A stretch of 64,000 nucleotides of DNA from Zeimonas sp964538505 (GTDB lineage Bacteria > Pseudomonadota > Gammaproteobacteria > Burkholderiales > Burkholderiaceae_E), in contig CAZIDY010000013.1 in the NCBI GenBank assembly GCA_964538505.1, positions 1 through 64,000 on the forward strand, read 5' to 3'. The position numbers and the translations under genes were made by a program. The notes beneath the pieces are model-generated. The model made no database searches and had not been told where the DNA came from. It worked only from the letters and a program-made list of their open reading frames with translations. Below, piece by piece: positions 43,453 to 53,465 of this stretch; position 1 is the first letter of the stretch; each line of letters opens with the position of its first letter.

Positions 43453-43650
43453 TCGTGGCTGCTGCATCGGGGTCCGGACATCGTGCCGATCCCCGGCACG
43501 AAGCGGCGCAGGTACCTCGAAGAGAATCTCGGCGCCGCGCAGGTGACGCTCGACGCCGAGGAGATGCGGGCACTCGACGCCGCGCTGCCGCCCGGCGCCA
43601 CGAGCGGCGAGCGCTACGGGGAAGCAGGATGCGCGCTGCTCGAGCGCTGA
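43453..43650 (+). pseudogene. C-terminal stump of an aldo/keto reductase gene
   Basis: The frame encodes the last 65 residues of an aldo/keto reductase: SWLLHRGPDIVPIPGTKRRR with the conserved PIPGTK cofactor-binding segment, then YLEENLGAAQVTLDAEEMRA and a normal ending (TSGERYGEAGCALLER). The N-terminal barrel with the Asp-Tyr-Lys-His active site is absent and no start is present. Confidence 0.7.
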
Positions 43651-43681
43651 CGCAGCGTCGAGCCGGGCTCACGCAGGCGGG

Positions 43682-45469
43682 TCAATACCAGCCGATCAGC
43701 GCCACGCTGACATAGCGACGCCAGTATCCCGATCCGCCGCCGGCCAGGCCCATCCCGCTGCCCGAGCCGCCGATCTGCGCCCGTAGCTGGAGTTGCGGCG
43801 ACAGATCGCGCACCACCGCGAACTCCCACAGATGCGGATGTCCGCTCGCGCGGGTACCCCAGCCGTCGACCTCGCGGGCCGAGCCGATTCCGAGCCGCGC
43901 GTACCACTGCCATTCGCGCACGTCGTGCGATACGGAGAGGAAGGCGCGCGCTTCGCGGTACTTCCGCGGATTCCAGTAGCCGCGCCCCTCCACGGTAGGG
44001 CCGGCCGGATCGCTCGCGCGGAAGGCATGTGCTTCGACGCCCGCGCGTACGCGCGGCACCGCGACGAGCGTCCGCTCGACGCGTCCGTACACCCGGTCGC
44101 GTTCGTTGCCGTCGTCGAAACGCAGACGCGCGAGCGATCCCGTGAGCGTCCATGCGAGTGCGGGACGCCAGTCGACACCCACCGACGCGACGTCGACGTG
44201 GACGCGTTCGGCGATGGCGGTCGGCGTCTCGATCGTCTCGCGTTCGAGCGCGGCGTCGACGCGGACGGGATCGACAGGCAGCCAGCGCAGGCGCACGCCG
44301 CCGGTAAGCGGCTGCCAGCCGTCGTAGTCGTTCATCGCCACTGCGAACATGGGCCAGGCCACGCCCCAGCGCGACTCGGGGGTACCGATCCGGGCGCTCG
44401 CCCGGGTCTCCCAGCGAAGCCCGTCGACGCGGCCGGCGGCATCGTCGAAGCGCACCCGGCGAAGCGAGCTCTCGAGCGAGCGGCCCTGCTCGAATCTCCA
44501 GCCGGCGGCGACCTGTACGCCGCGTGTGTCGAGGTCGTCGCGGTCGGTCGACCCGAACAGCTCGATCGACCCCCAGCGCGAGAGCTCGCGCGCGGTGCGG
44601 TAGCGGCGCAGCCACTGTGCATCGGGATGCCCGACCGACGCGAGCTCGGCGTCGGCGAGATCGTCGAAACCGCTCCAGCGCAGCGCCCGCGCGTAGTCGA
44701 AACGCGCATCGTCGTCGAGCGACGCACCGGGCACCACGCGATATTCCGCGACCGCCCGGCGGTGGTGGCCGGCGTCGTTCAAGGCGCGCGCGAGCCCGAG
44801 ACGGCTGCGCCGGTCGTTCGGGTCGCGGGCGAGCAGCGCCTCGAAGGCGGCGATGCCCTCGTCGTGGCGCCCGAGCCAGACGAGGATCTGCGCCTCGCGG
44901 CGCGCGTTCGTCGCATCGTCGGGCTCGATACGCAACGCGTCGCGATAGGCGTCGAGCGCACCGTGCAGGTCGTCGCGCTGCTGACGCGCTTCCGCGATGC
45001 CCCGCCACGCGTCGGCCGGATCACGATCGTGCGCGACCGATTCGACGAACAGCGCCTCCGCGCCGACCGCATCGCCCGACCACAAGGTCTGCCAGGCCAG
45101 CGAGCGCCGCACGTCGGCGCGTCGATCCGGAGCGACTTCGATCACGCGCCGGTAGGTCGCCGCCGATTCCGCGTTTCGGTCGGCAAAGCCGAGCACGCGC
45201 GCGAACTCGATCAGCAGATCCGGATCCGTCGGATATCGGAGAAGCAGGCCTTCGTACAGCGGCAGCGCGGTGCCGTGCTCGCCGCGCTCGACGAGCGCGC
45301 GGGCGCGATCCAGCAGGCCCGCTCGATCGACGCCCGCCGCCGAAGGGCCCGGACTCGATTCGTGCGAAGCGACAAAGGAAGCGGGCGCGGACCACGCCGG
45401 CGCCGGCCCCAGCACCGCGCACAACCACCCGCTCGCGACCCCCGCCGCGAGGCGGCGCATCGAAGACAT
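43682..45469 (-). CDS. PgaA-like TPR and outer-membrane beta-barrel protein
   Basis: A 595-residue protein: signal peptide (MRRLAAGVASGWLCAVLGPA, cleavage near AWSA), TPR repeats from about 50 to 270 (ALPLYEGLLLRYPTDPDLLI, AYRDALRIEPDDATNARREA), then a beta-barrel of about 300 residues ending in an aromatic residue (SVALIGWY). The layout matches PgaA/HmsH exporters of poly-N-acetylglucosamine. It starts 2 bases after the pgaC-type gene ends and is last of the operon. Similarity to PgaA is by architecture and context, not close sequence. Confidence 0.72.
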   Translation of the reverse strand: MSSMRRLAAGVASGWLCAVLGPAPAWSAPASFVASHESSPGPSAAGVDRAGLLDRARALVERGEHGTALPLYEGLLLRYPTDPDLLIEFARVLGFADRNAESAATYRRVIEVAPDRRADVRRSLAWQTLWSGDAVGAEALFVESVAHDRDPADAWRGIAEARQQRDDLHGALDAYRDALRIEPDDATNARREAQILVWLGRHDEGIAAFEALLARDPNDRRSRLGLARALNDAGHHRRAVAEYRVVPGASLDDDARFDYARALRWSGFDDLADAELASVGHPDAQWLRRYRTARELSRWGSIELFGSTDRDDLDTRGVQVAAGWRFEQGRSLESSLRRVRFDDAAGRVDGLRWETRASARIGTPESRWGVAWPMFAVAMNDYDGWQPLTGGVRLRWLPVDPVRVDAALERETIETPTAIAERVHVDVASVGVDWRPALAWTLTGSLARLRFDDGNERDRVYGRVERTLVAVPRVRAGVEAHAFRASDPAGPTVEGRGYWNPRKYREARAFLSVSHDVREWQWYARLGIGSAREVDGWGTRASGHPHLWEFAVVRDLSPQLQLRAQIGGSGSGMGLAGGGSGYWRRYVSVALIGWY

Positions 45470-45471
45470 CG

Positions 45472-46734
45472 TCAGGCGCCCGCCGCGGCCCGCCGCGTGT
45501 CCCAGCGCACCGGACGCCGTTGCGGACGACGAAACAGCCACGGAAGCGACACGACTGCCGCCACCGCCAGCAGCATCCAGTAGACGATCGGATACCAGAC
45601 CGCATACGGAACCATGCGCACGATCGACGGGTCGTAGCGGCGGTCGATCCACGCGCCGACGACGAGCTGCAGCACGCACATCGTTCCGATCGTCATCCCC
45701 CAGAGATTGGGAATCGGCGACGCGCCCACCGGCGGCAGGCCGATCGCCCACGAGGTGACCCAGATCGACGTCAGCACGACGAAGCACAGCGCCCACAGCG
45801 TCGACAGCGACGACTCGGCGAACACCGGCCACATCCGTCGGAACTTCCAGTGCGCCAGCACGTCGCGATGGCGACGCAGCACCTGCAGCAGTCCGCGCGC
45901 CCAGCGCAGCCGCTGCTTCCACAGCGTGCGCAGGGTCGACGGCACCGTCATCCAGCACACCGCACGCGGCTCGTAGCGAACGTCGTAGAAGCGCTTCTGC
46001 AGCTTCCACGTGAGATCGATGTCCTCGGTGGGCATGTCGGGGCTGAAGCCGCCGACATCGAAGACCGCACTGCGCCGGAACGCCGCGACCACGCCCGAGA
46101 CCGTGACGACTCGCCCCCAGATGCGCTGCGAACGACGCAACAGGCTGACGATCGACGAGAACTCGATCGACTGCAGCCGCGCGAGGAACGTGTCGGTGTT
46201 GCGCACGCGCGGGTTGCCGGTGACCGCGGCGACGCGCGGCGACGCGAAATGCGGAATCATCATCCGCAGCAGCTCGGGCTGCGGCTCGGCGTCGGCGTCC
46301 AGGATCAGCAGGATCTCGCCGCGCGCGAGCGGCAGCGCGTCGTTCAACGCCAGCGCCTTGCCCTCGTTCACCGACTTTCGCACGACACGCAGCCGCGGAT
46401 CGTCGATCGAGCACATCACCTCGCAGGTCGTGTCGGTCGAACCGTCGTCGATCGCGAGGACCTCGAAGGCCGGATAGTCGAGCTCGAGCACGCTGCGCAA
46501 CGCACGGCCGATCACCGCCGCCTCGTTGCGCGCCGGAACGAGCACGCTCACGAAAGGCATCGCTCCTTCGTCACGCGGCGGCGCTTCGCGCTGCTCCCAG
46601 CGCAGGCGGAACATCACCGAGGTCGTCGTCCAGAGAATGCTGGTGGCGATCGGATACGCCGCGAAGTAGACGAGCGCCCAGCTGTATCCGGCCGTGCCCT
46701 GCAGCCAGCGCAGGAACGCCTCGAGTTCGATCAC
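45472..46734 (-). CDS. pgaC: PgaC-type family 2 glycosyltransferase
   Basis: A 420-residue inner-membrane processive glycosyltransferase, probably making poly-beta-1,6-N-acetylglucosamine. Membrane helices flank a GT2 domain with PFVSVLVPARNEAAVIGRAL (about 60), DDGSTDTT, LILDADAEPQP, PTEDIDLTWKLQKR and the product-binding QRLRWARG (about 270). The start is GTG, overlapping the stop of the pgaD-like gene (GTGA). Substrate assignment rests on family resemblance; a related hexosamine polymer is possible. Confidence 0.82.
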   Translation of the reverse strand: MIELEAFLRWLQGTAGYSWALVYFAAYPIATSILWTTTSVMFRLRWEQREAPPRDEGAMPFVSVLVPARNEAAVIGRALRSVLELDYPAFEVLAIDDGSTDTTCEVMCSIDDPRLRVVRKSVNEGKALALNDALPLARGEILLILDADAEPQPELLRMMIPHFASPRVAAVTGNPRVRNTDTFLARLQSIEFSSIVSLLRRSQRIWGRVVTVSGVVAAFRRSAVFDVGGFSPDMPTEDIDLTWKLQKRFYDVRYEPRAVCWMTVPSTLRTLWKQRLRWARGLLQVLRRHRDVLAHWKFRRMWPVFAESSLSTLWALCFVVLTSIWVTSWAIGLPPVGASPIPNLWGMTIGTMCVLQLVVGAWIDRRYDPSIVRMVPYAVWYPIVYWMLLAVAAVVSLPWLFRRPQRRPVRWDTRRAAAGA

Positions 46735-47198
46735 GACGCACCCTCGGTTTCGGTTTCGGGCGCCTGCGTATCGATCGCTTCGCCCGAGGCGGATCCGGAA
46801 GCGCCCGTGAGCGTCCCGCCGGACACGGCCCGATAACGCTTGGACTGCGTGCCGACGTCGATGTAGATCCGGTTGGCCTGCGCAAGGCCACTCCAGCGGG
46901 CCTCGATGACCCGACCCGTCCAGTCGCTTTCGTAGCGTGCTTCGACGGCGCGGGCCTGCCTGCGGCGACTGGAGCGGCGGCGATACAAGCCGACGTTGTG
47001 GACGATCCAGATCACCGTCAGCGTCGGCAGGACCAGGCTCGAAGCGACGATCAGCACCCAGAGTTCATGCGAGTCCCAGGGGCGCGCTGCAACCCGCTGC
47101 CAGCCGAGGACGAACAGCACCCAGCCGGAGGCAACGCCGATGAAATGCGCCAGCGCCCGACCAGGCGAAGCGAGCGCCGCCGGCGCGGTGACTGCCAC
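46731..47198 (-). CDS. PgaD-like small membrane protein
   Basis: A 155-residue protein with two membrane helices (HFIGVASGWVLFVLGWQRVA and LWVLIVASSLVLPTLTVIWI) and a charged cytoplasmic tail. PgaD binds PgaC and, with it, the activator cyclic di-GMP. Identification is based on size, helix layout and position directly before pgaC; sequence similarity is weak. The Arg-rich stretch after helix 2 (RRRSSRRRQAR) could serve the ligand site. Confidence 0.6.
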   Translation of the reverse strand: MAVTAPAALASPGRALAHFIGVASGWVLFVLGWQRVAARPWDSHELWVLIVASSLVLPTLTVIWIVHNVGLYRRRSSRRRQARAVEARYESDWTGRVIEARWSGLAQANRIYIDVGTQSKRYRAVSGGTLTGASGSASGEAIDTQAPETETEGAS

Positions 47199-47204
47199 CT
47201 CCGG

Positions 47205-48035
47205 TTACCGCCGCGGGCGTGTGCGCGAGGCTCCGATCCCGATGCCGCCGAGCGCGAGCAGCGCCAGCGAACCGGGCAGCGGAATGCGGGTCGGGTCGAT
47301 GACGAGATGCTCGGTCGGAACGACCTCAGGGTCGTCGTTGCCCCGCCACCAGACGAGCTGCACGACCCCGGCCTGGAGCCGGTTGTAGGCACCGAGCTCG
47401 AAGCTGTAAAGCCCTTCGGTCAACCAGAGGTTCTCGTCGAATCCGAGTCGGTCGCGCGGAGCCAGGAAATCCGACGAGATCTCGACGCACGCTTCATCGG
47501 CGCCGCAGATGCGCAGGAAGAAGCCGTCGTCGTACAGGACGCCGAAGTTGTAGTCGTCCTCCTCGGTGATGCGCAGGTAGCCGGTGTAGCGGGCCGTCCA
47601 GTTCTCCTCGACACCGAAACCGTCAGGCAACTGTGACACGGGACCCCAGGGGGTGCTGCCGTACTCGTTGCGGTATCTCCCATTCGCCTGGTCGATCCGC
47701 GCAACGGTGCCGCTCCAGCTATCGATCAAGAATTCGTTCTCCGGGCTCCACGACTGGACGGTTCGCCAGTCGTTCTGTCCCCAGATTCCCGAACCCCAGG
47801 AAAGCGTTCCGATCCGCTCGTAGCCCTCCATCGGCACGGCGGAATACTTTCGTTCCTCCTCGTTCCAGTAGCCCGAGGAGTCGTGCCACTCCGGATCGAT
47901 CGCGCGGAACTCCACCTGCGCGCCGGTACCGGCAGCCCACGAGCCGGCAAGAGTGGGCGAAAGCGGCGCACCGATCGCCGACTGCGCCAGAGCCGCGAGA
48001 AGACCTGCAAACGGGAGAACGGAAAGGCGACGCAT
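47205..48035 (-). CDS. secreted PA14-domain protein with PEP-CTERM sorting signal
   Basis: A 276-residue exported protein: signal peptide (MRRLSVLPFAGLLAALAQSA), a PA14-like beta domain about residues 125-230 (GFGVEENWTARYTGYLRITE, EDDYNFGVLYDDGFFLRI), and a C-terminal PEP-CTERM tripartite signal (IPLPGSLALLALGGIGIGAS, RTRPRR). The tail directs processing by an exosortase, which is not encoded here. PA14 domains often bind carbohydrate. It is adjacent to the pga-like operon in the same orientation (6-base gap), suggesting a matrix protein for the polymer. Confidence 0.82.
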   Translation of the reverse strand: MRRLSVLPFAGLLAALAQSAIGAPLSPTLAGSWAAGTGAQVEFRAIDPEWHDSSGYWNEEERKYSAVPMEGYERIGTLSWGSGIWGQNDWRTVQSWSPENEFLIDSWSGTVARIDQANGRYRNEYGSTPWGPVSQLPDGFGVEENWTARYTGYLRITEEDDYNFGVLYDDGFFLRICGADEACVEISSDFLAPRDRLGFDENLWLTEGLYSFELGAYNRLQAGVVQLVWWRGNDDPEVVPTEHLVIDPTRIPLPGSLALLALGGIGIGASRTRPRR

Positions 48036-48166
48036 ATCGAGTCTGTGTAGGCGAGGAGGTCCGCAATGATGCTGCGGCGCAGTGTAGTCGCTGGCTATCG
48101 CCAACTGTAGGGAGAAAGTCACGGTTGTTGTGCGGCCGCTACCGCGTACCGCGTCGGGCCGGCGCC

Positions 48167-48748
48167 TCAGCTCGCAGAAGCGCGGTTCAGCGCAGGCTCC
48201 GATGCAGCTTTGTCCGGCGGCGCCAGTGCGCAGGCGCTCAACACGGTGAAGCCGACGAACAGGAGGCTCAGGTTGCGCAATTCGCCCGTGTAGGCGAAGG
48301 CGAGTGCAAGCGGAACGACCGTATCGTAGAAGTAGCCGCCGACCGTTTGCAGATACGGAAAGGCAAGCGCCAGTGCCGCCACGGCAACGAGCGCCTGCAG
48401 CTCACCCACCCCCGCGGCCAGCACGACGATCCGCAGGACGAACAGGCTGGCCAGCAACGCGAAAAAAATCAGGTAGTAGACGACGAGGTACGGAAAGCGC
48501 AGCTCCGCCTTTTCGATCACCGTCAGCTTCCGGAACTGCAGCTCGGGCCTCAGCCGGTCGCCCAGATACTCCTTTGCCTGCTGCGGCACGATCCGATCGG
48601 CCCATCTGGCGATGGACGGGACGAGCTGACGATAGACGAAGGGCCGGTCAGCGCTACCGTCGAGCATTCGCTCGATGCTGTTTCGCGACGATCCATCGAG
48701 CAGGCCCCATTTGGCGATGTACCCGACGAAACCCGCGGAGGCCGCCAT
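48167..48748 (-). CDS. unknown membrane protein, start uncertain
   Basis: A 193-residue protein with about four hydrophobic segments (PYLVVYYLIFFALLASLFVL, LQALVAVAALALAFPYLQTV, and others) and a soluble stretch RPFVYRQLVPSIARWADRIV. The open frame continues upstream of ATG 48748 (THPCTRSRFALLLLVGAFFW) to a stop near 48875 without any standard start codon, so the native start may be lost or unusual. The C-terminus turns Ala-rich abruptly after LLFVGFTVLSA. It resembles polytopic envelope or polysaccharide-locus proteins and may be a truncated member. No family named. Confidence 0.55.
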   Translation of the reverse strand: MAASAGFVGYIAKWGLLDGSSRNSIERMLDGSADRPFVYRQLVPSIARWADRIVPQQAKEYLGDRLRPELQFRKLTVIEKAELRFPYLVVYYLIFFALLASLFVLRIVVLAAGVGELQALVAVAALALAFPYLQTVGGYFYDTVVPLALAFAYTGELRNLSLLFVGFTVLSACALAPPDKAASEPALNRASAS

Positions 48749-48894
48749 CCAGAAGAACGCGCCGACGAGCAGCAGCAGGGCAAACCGCGAACGGGTACAC
48801 GGGTGTGTACGCAGGGTCGCTTCCTCGGGCGGATGCGCGATCGTTTCCCCGGATAGTCCATCAACCGGGCCAACAAGTCAGAACTGCTGGCGAA

Positions 48895-49176
48895 TCATGC
48901 AGGCTCAGAGATCTGCAGGTCGATGTGCAGGCCAGCCGCCGCCGCCATGTTCACCAAGGCATCAAGGCCGAACAGATCAATCTTGCCGCGCATGAGATCT
49001 GACACGCGCGGTTGCGTGACGCCGAACATCCTGGCAGCTTGTGACTGACTCAAGCCGACGTGGGCAATGTGTTCCTTCAGCGCGATCATGAGCACCGAAC
49101 GCAGCTTCATGTTCTCCGCAGCCTCGGAGGTGTCTTCGATGGCATCCCATACGCTGGCGAACCGTTGCTTGCTCAT
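48895..49176 (-). CDS. higA: XRE-family antitoxin HigA
   Basis: A 93-residue helix-turn-helix protein: MSKQRFASVWDAIEDTSEAA, then LRSVLMIALKEHIAHVGLSQ, SQAARMFGVTQPRVSDLMRG (the HTH, about 46-65). It is the antitoxin/repressor of the downstream-type HigBA arrangement, with the toxin gene first and 13 bases upstream. The GGAG-like AAGGAGATG precedes the ATG. It likely represses the promoter at 49509-49537. Confidence 0.88.
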   Translation of the reverse strand: MSKQRFASVWDAIEDTSEAAENMKLRSVLMIALKEHIAHVGLSQSQAARMFGVTQPRVSDLMRGKIDLFGLDALVNMAAAAGLHIDLQISEPA

Positions 49177-49189
49177 TTGCCCATCTCCT

Positions 49190-49474
49190 TCAACGACTCG
49201 CGGTAACGTTTGCCAGATCGGTCCTGGCCGTCTTGTCCGTCTTCTTCTGGAAGCAGTGAAGCACGTACACCGCATCAGCGAAATTCGCGACATACACGAC
49301 GCGAAACGTACCGGCCTCATCCCAAATGCGAATCTCCCGGACCCCTCGACCAACCGAGGATAGCGGCTTCCAGTCGTCCGGTTCCTGGCCACGCTGCACT
49401 CGGTCGATCTGATGCCCAGCTGCACGCCGGGCATCGACAGGGAAACCCCGTAAGTCATCAAGCGAACTGCCCAA
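49190..49474 (-). CDS. higB: HigB/RelE-like toxin, start codon irregular
   Basis: A 94-residue toxin of the phage Gp49-like HigB family: GHQIDRVQRGQEPDDWKPLS (about 20), GVREIRIWDEAGTFRVVYVA (about 44) and FADAVYVLHCFQKKTDKTAR (about 65). The residues for mRNA cleavage (basic cluster and aromatic) are in place. Intact relatives begin MKPVEFLGSS; here the codons KPVEFLGSS are in frame but the usual Met codon reads CCG. TTG at 49474 is the only usable start and would drop the first beta strand. The toxin may be poorly made. Confidence 0.75.
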   Translation of the reverse strand: MGSSLDDLRGFPVDARRAAGHQIDRVQRGQEPDDWKPLSSVGRGVREIRIWDEAGTFRVVYVANFADAVYVLHCFQKKTDKTARTDLANVTASR

Positions 49475-49508
49475 GAACTCAACAGGCTTCGGCCCCTTTC
49501 ACAAGGGG

Positions 49509-49540
49509 ACTATACAAAATATTGTATAGCCTTGCAAGGC
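49509..49540 (-). promoter_or_regulatory. higBA promoter with overlapping palindromic operator
   Basis: On the minus strand TTGCAA (49537-49532), a 17-base spacer and TATAGT (49514-49509) make a strong sigma-70 promoter. CTATACAA-AATA-TTGTATAG (49510-49529) is an 8-bp inverted repeat spanning the spacer and -10 box. GCCTTGCAAGGC (49529-49540) is a second palindrome over the -35 box. This is the layout expected for repression by HigA. Confidence 0.7.
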
Positions 49541-49618
49541 TCAGTCTCTGCAGAGTCCCGATCTGAGCAACAGCAAACGAAAAGCCGCTTTCGAAAGGAG
49601 TTTTTGCACCAACAAGAA

Positions 49619-49636
49619 CGCCCGCGAACGCGGGCG
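49619..49636 (-). terminator. hairpin terminator downstream of tRNA-Ser
   Basis: CGCCCGC-GAAC-GCGGGCG, 7-bp stem. In the tRNA direction it is followed by TTCTTGTT, a modest T-rich run. It ends 11 bases after the tRNA. Confidence 0.6.
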
Positions 49637-49646
49637 ATTCTCATTC

Positions 49647-49737
49647 TGGCGGAGAGAGAGGGATTCGAACCCTCGAGGGGCTTTGGACCCCTACACGCTT
49701 TCCAGGCGTGCTCCTTCGACCGCTCGGACATCTCTCC
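49647..49737 (-). tRNA. tRNA-Ser (GGA anticodon)
   Basis: Class II tRNA of 91 bases including an encoded CCA end. Acceptor stem GGAGAGA pairs with TCTCTCC; the D-loop has GAGCGGTCGAAGGAG. The anticodon stem CACGC-CTGGAAA-GCGTG carries GGA. A long variable arm (AGGGGTCCAAAGCCCCT) and the T arm GAGGGTTCGAATCCCTC follow. It reads UCC and UCU codons. Confidence 0.95.
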
Positions 49738-49778
49738 GGGGGCCGCAGTATAACCCCGCGTCCCCCGGAGAGATGGCG

Positions 49779-51764
<1,986 letters not shown>

Positions 51765-51858
51765 GGGGCGAATCCTCCTTTTTTCCTCGCAAGCCTAATC
51801 ATGCACCCGACGAGCTTAGTCCGCACCTCGGGCCTGCGGCAGCATACCCACGATCCGC

Positions 51859-51864
51859 TAAAAT
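51859..51864 (+). promoter_or_regulatory. possible -10 element (TAAAAT) for fumA
   Basis: TAAAAT lies 57 bases before the fumA ATG in the 156-base gap divergent from acs. No good -35 box is visible, so an activator may be needed. A weak candidate. Confidence 0.3.
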
Positions 51865-51920
51865 CCGGGCGCGCCGCGTTGCCGCGCGCCCTTTCCGACT
51901 CTCCGCCGAGGTTGCTCCCG

Positions 51921-53444
51921 ATGCGCGTTATCCGTCAGGACGATCTGATCGAATCGATCGCCGCCGCGCTGCAGTTCATCAGCTACTACCATCCGCGCGA
52001 TTTCATCGAGCACCTCGCGCGCGCCTGGCAGACCGAGCAGAGCCCGGCCGCACGCGACGCGATCGAGCAGCTCCTTACCAACTCGCGGATGTGCGCCGAA
52101 GGCCACCGGCCGATCTGTCAGGACACCGGCATCGTCAACGTGTTCCTGAAGGTCGGCATGGACGCCCGCTTCGAGGGCTTCACGGGGTCGATCGCCGACG
52201 CGGTGAACGAGGGCGTGCGCCGTGGCTATCTCGAGCCGTCGAATACGCTGCGCGCCTCGGTCGTCGCCGACCCGCACTTCGAACGGAAGAACACGCGCGA
52301 CAACACGCCGGCAGTCGTGCACACCGAGCTCGTTCCCGGCGACACTGTCGACGTGCAGGTTGCCGCCAAGGGTGGCGGCTCGGAGAACAAGTCGAAGTTC
52401 GTCATGCTCAATCCGTCGGACTCGATCGTCGACTGGGTGCTCAAGACGGTGCCGACGATGGGCGCCGGCTGGTGCCCGCCGGGGATGCTCGGCATCGGCA
52501 TCGGCGGCACCGCCGAGAAGGCGATGCTGATGGCGAAGGAATCGCTGATGGACCCGATCGACATGTTCGAGCTGCTGCAGCGCGGGCCCTCGAACAAGGT
52601 CGAGGAGATGCGCATCGAGCTCTACGAGAAGGTGAATGCGCTCGGCATCGGCGCACAGGGCCTGGGCGGCCTCACCACCGTGCTCGACGTGAAGATCGCG
52701 ATGTTCCCGACGCATGCGGCGTCGAAACCGGTGGCGATGATCCCGAACTGCGCCGCAACGCGCCATGCGCACTTCGTGCTCGACGGCTCGGGCCCCGCGT
52801 ACTGCGAGCCGCCGCCGCTGTCGGCCTGGCCCGACGTGCACTGGACGCCGAACCTGGAGAAGTCGCGGCGCGTGAACCTCGATGCGCTCACGCGCGAGGA
52901 AGTCGTCTCGTGGAAGCCGGGACAGACGCTGCTGCTGTCCGGAAAGATGCTCACCGGTCGCGATGCCGCGCACAAGCGCATCGTCGAGATGCTCGAAAGG
53001 GGTGAGAAACTGCCGGTCGACTTTACGAATCGTGCGATTTATTACGTCGGCCCCGTGGATCCGGTGCGCGATGAGGCGGTGGGCCCGGCCGGTCCGACGA
53101 CGTCGACGCGCATGGACAAGTTCACCGAGACGATGCTCGCACAGACGGGGCTCATCGCGATGATCGGCAAGGCCGAGCGCGGGTCGGTGGCGATCGACGC
53201 GATCCGCCGTCACCGGGCCGCGTACCTGATGGCCGTCGGCGGCGCCGCCTATCTCGTGTCGAAATCGATCCGCAAGGCGCGCGTGCTCGCCTTCGAGGAT
53301 CTCGGCATGGAGGCGATCTACGAGTTCGAGGTGAACGACATGCCGGTGACGGTAGCCGTCGACGCGGCCGGCACCTCGGTGCACGAGACCGGTCCGCGCG
53401 AATGGCAGGCGCGGATCGGCAAGATCCCGATTCGGGTCGAGTAG
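51921..53444 (+). CDS. fumA: class I fumarate hydratase (iron-sulfur)
   Basis: Reversible hydration of fumarate to malate in the citric acid cycle, 507 residues. Cluster Cys candidates are in RPICQDTGIVNVFLKVG (about 70), MGAGWCPPGMLGIGIGGTAE (about 190-205) and VAMIPNCAATRHAHFVLDGS (about 275-290). The C-terminal beta domain contains GPVDPVRDEAVGPAGPTTST and AYLVSKSIRKARVLAFEDLG. The start is the ATG at 51921; the huge open frame upstream is antisense to acs. Confidence 0.95.
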   Translation: MRVIRQDDLIESIAAALQFISYYHPRDFIEHLARAWQTEQSPAARDAIEQLLTNSRMCAEGHRPICQDTGIVNVFLKVGMDARFEGFTGSIADAVNEGVRRGYLEPSNTLRASVVADPHFERKNTRDNTPAVVHTELVPGDTVDVQVAAKGGGSENKSKFVMLNPSDSIVDWVLKTVPTMGAGWCPPGMLGIGIGGTAEKAMLMAKESLMDPIDMFELLQRGPSNKVEEMRIELYEKVNALGIGAQGLGGLTTVLDVKIAMFPTHAASKPVAMIPNCAATRHAHFVLDGSGPAYCEPPPLSAWPDVHWTPNLEKSRRVNLDALTREEVVSWKPGQTLLLSGKMLTGRDAAHKRIVEMLERGEKLPVDFTNRAIYYVGPVDPVRDEAVGPAGPTTSTRMDKFTETMLAQTGLIAMIGKAERGSVAIDAIRRHRAAYLMAVGGAAYLVSKSIRKARVLAFEDLGMEAIYEFEVNDMPVTVAVDAAGTSVHETGPREWQARIGKIPIRVE

Positions 53445-53465
53445 CGCCAAAGCGAGCCCCTGCCC

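Noticed and set aside
49647..49737. Attachment-site duplication of the tRNA-Ser 3' end
   Set aside because: No second copy of the tRNA end was noticed within the window, so an island boundary is not supported.
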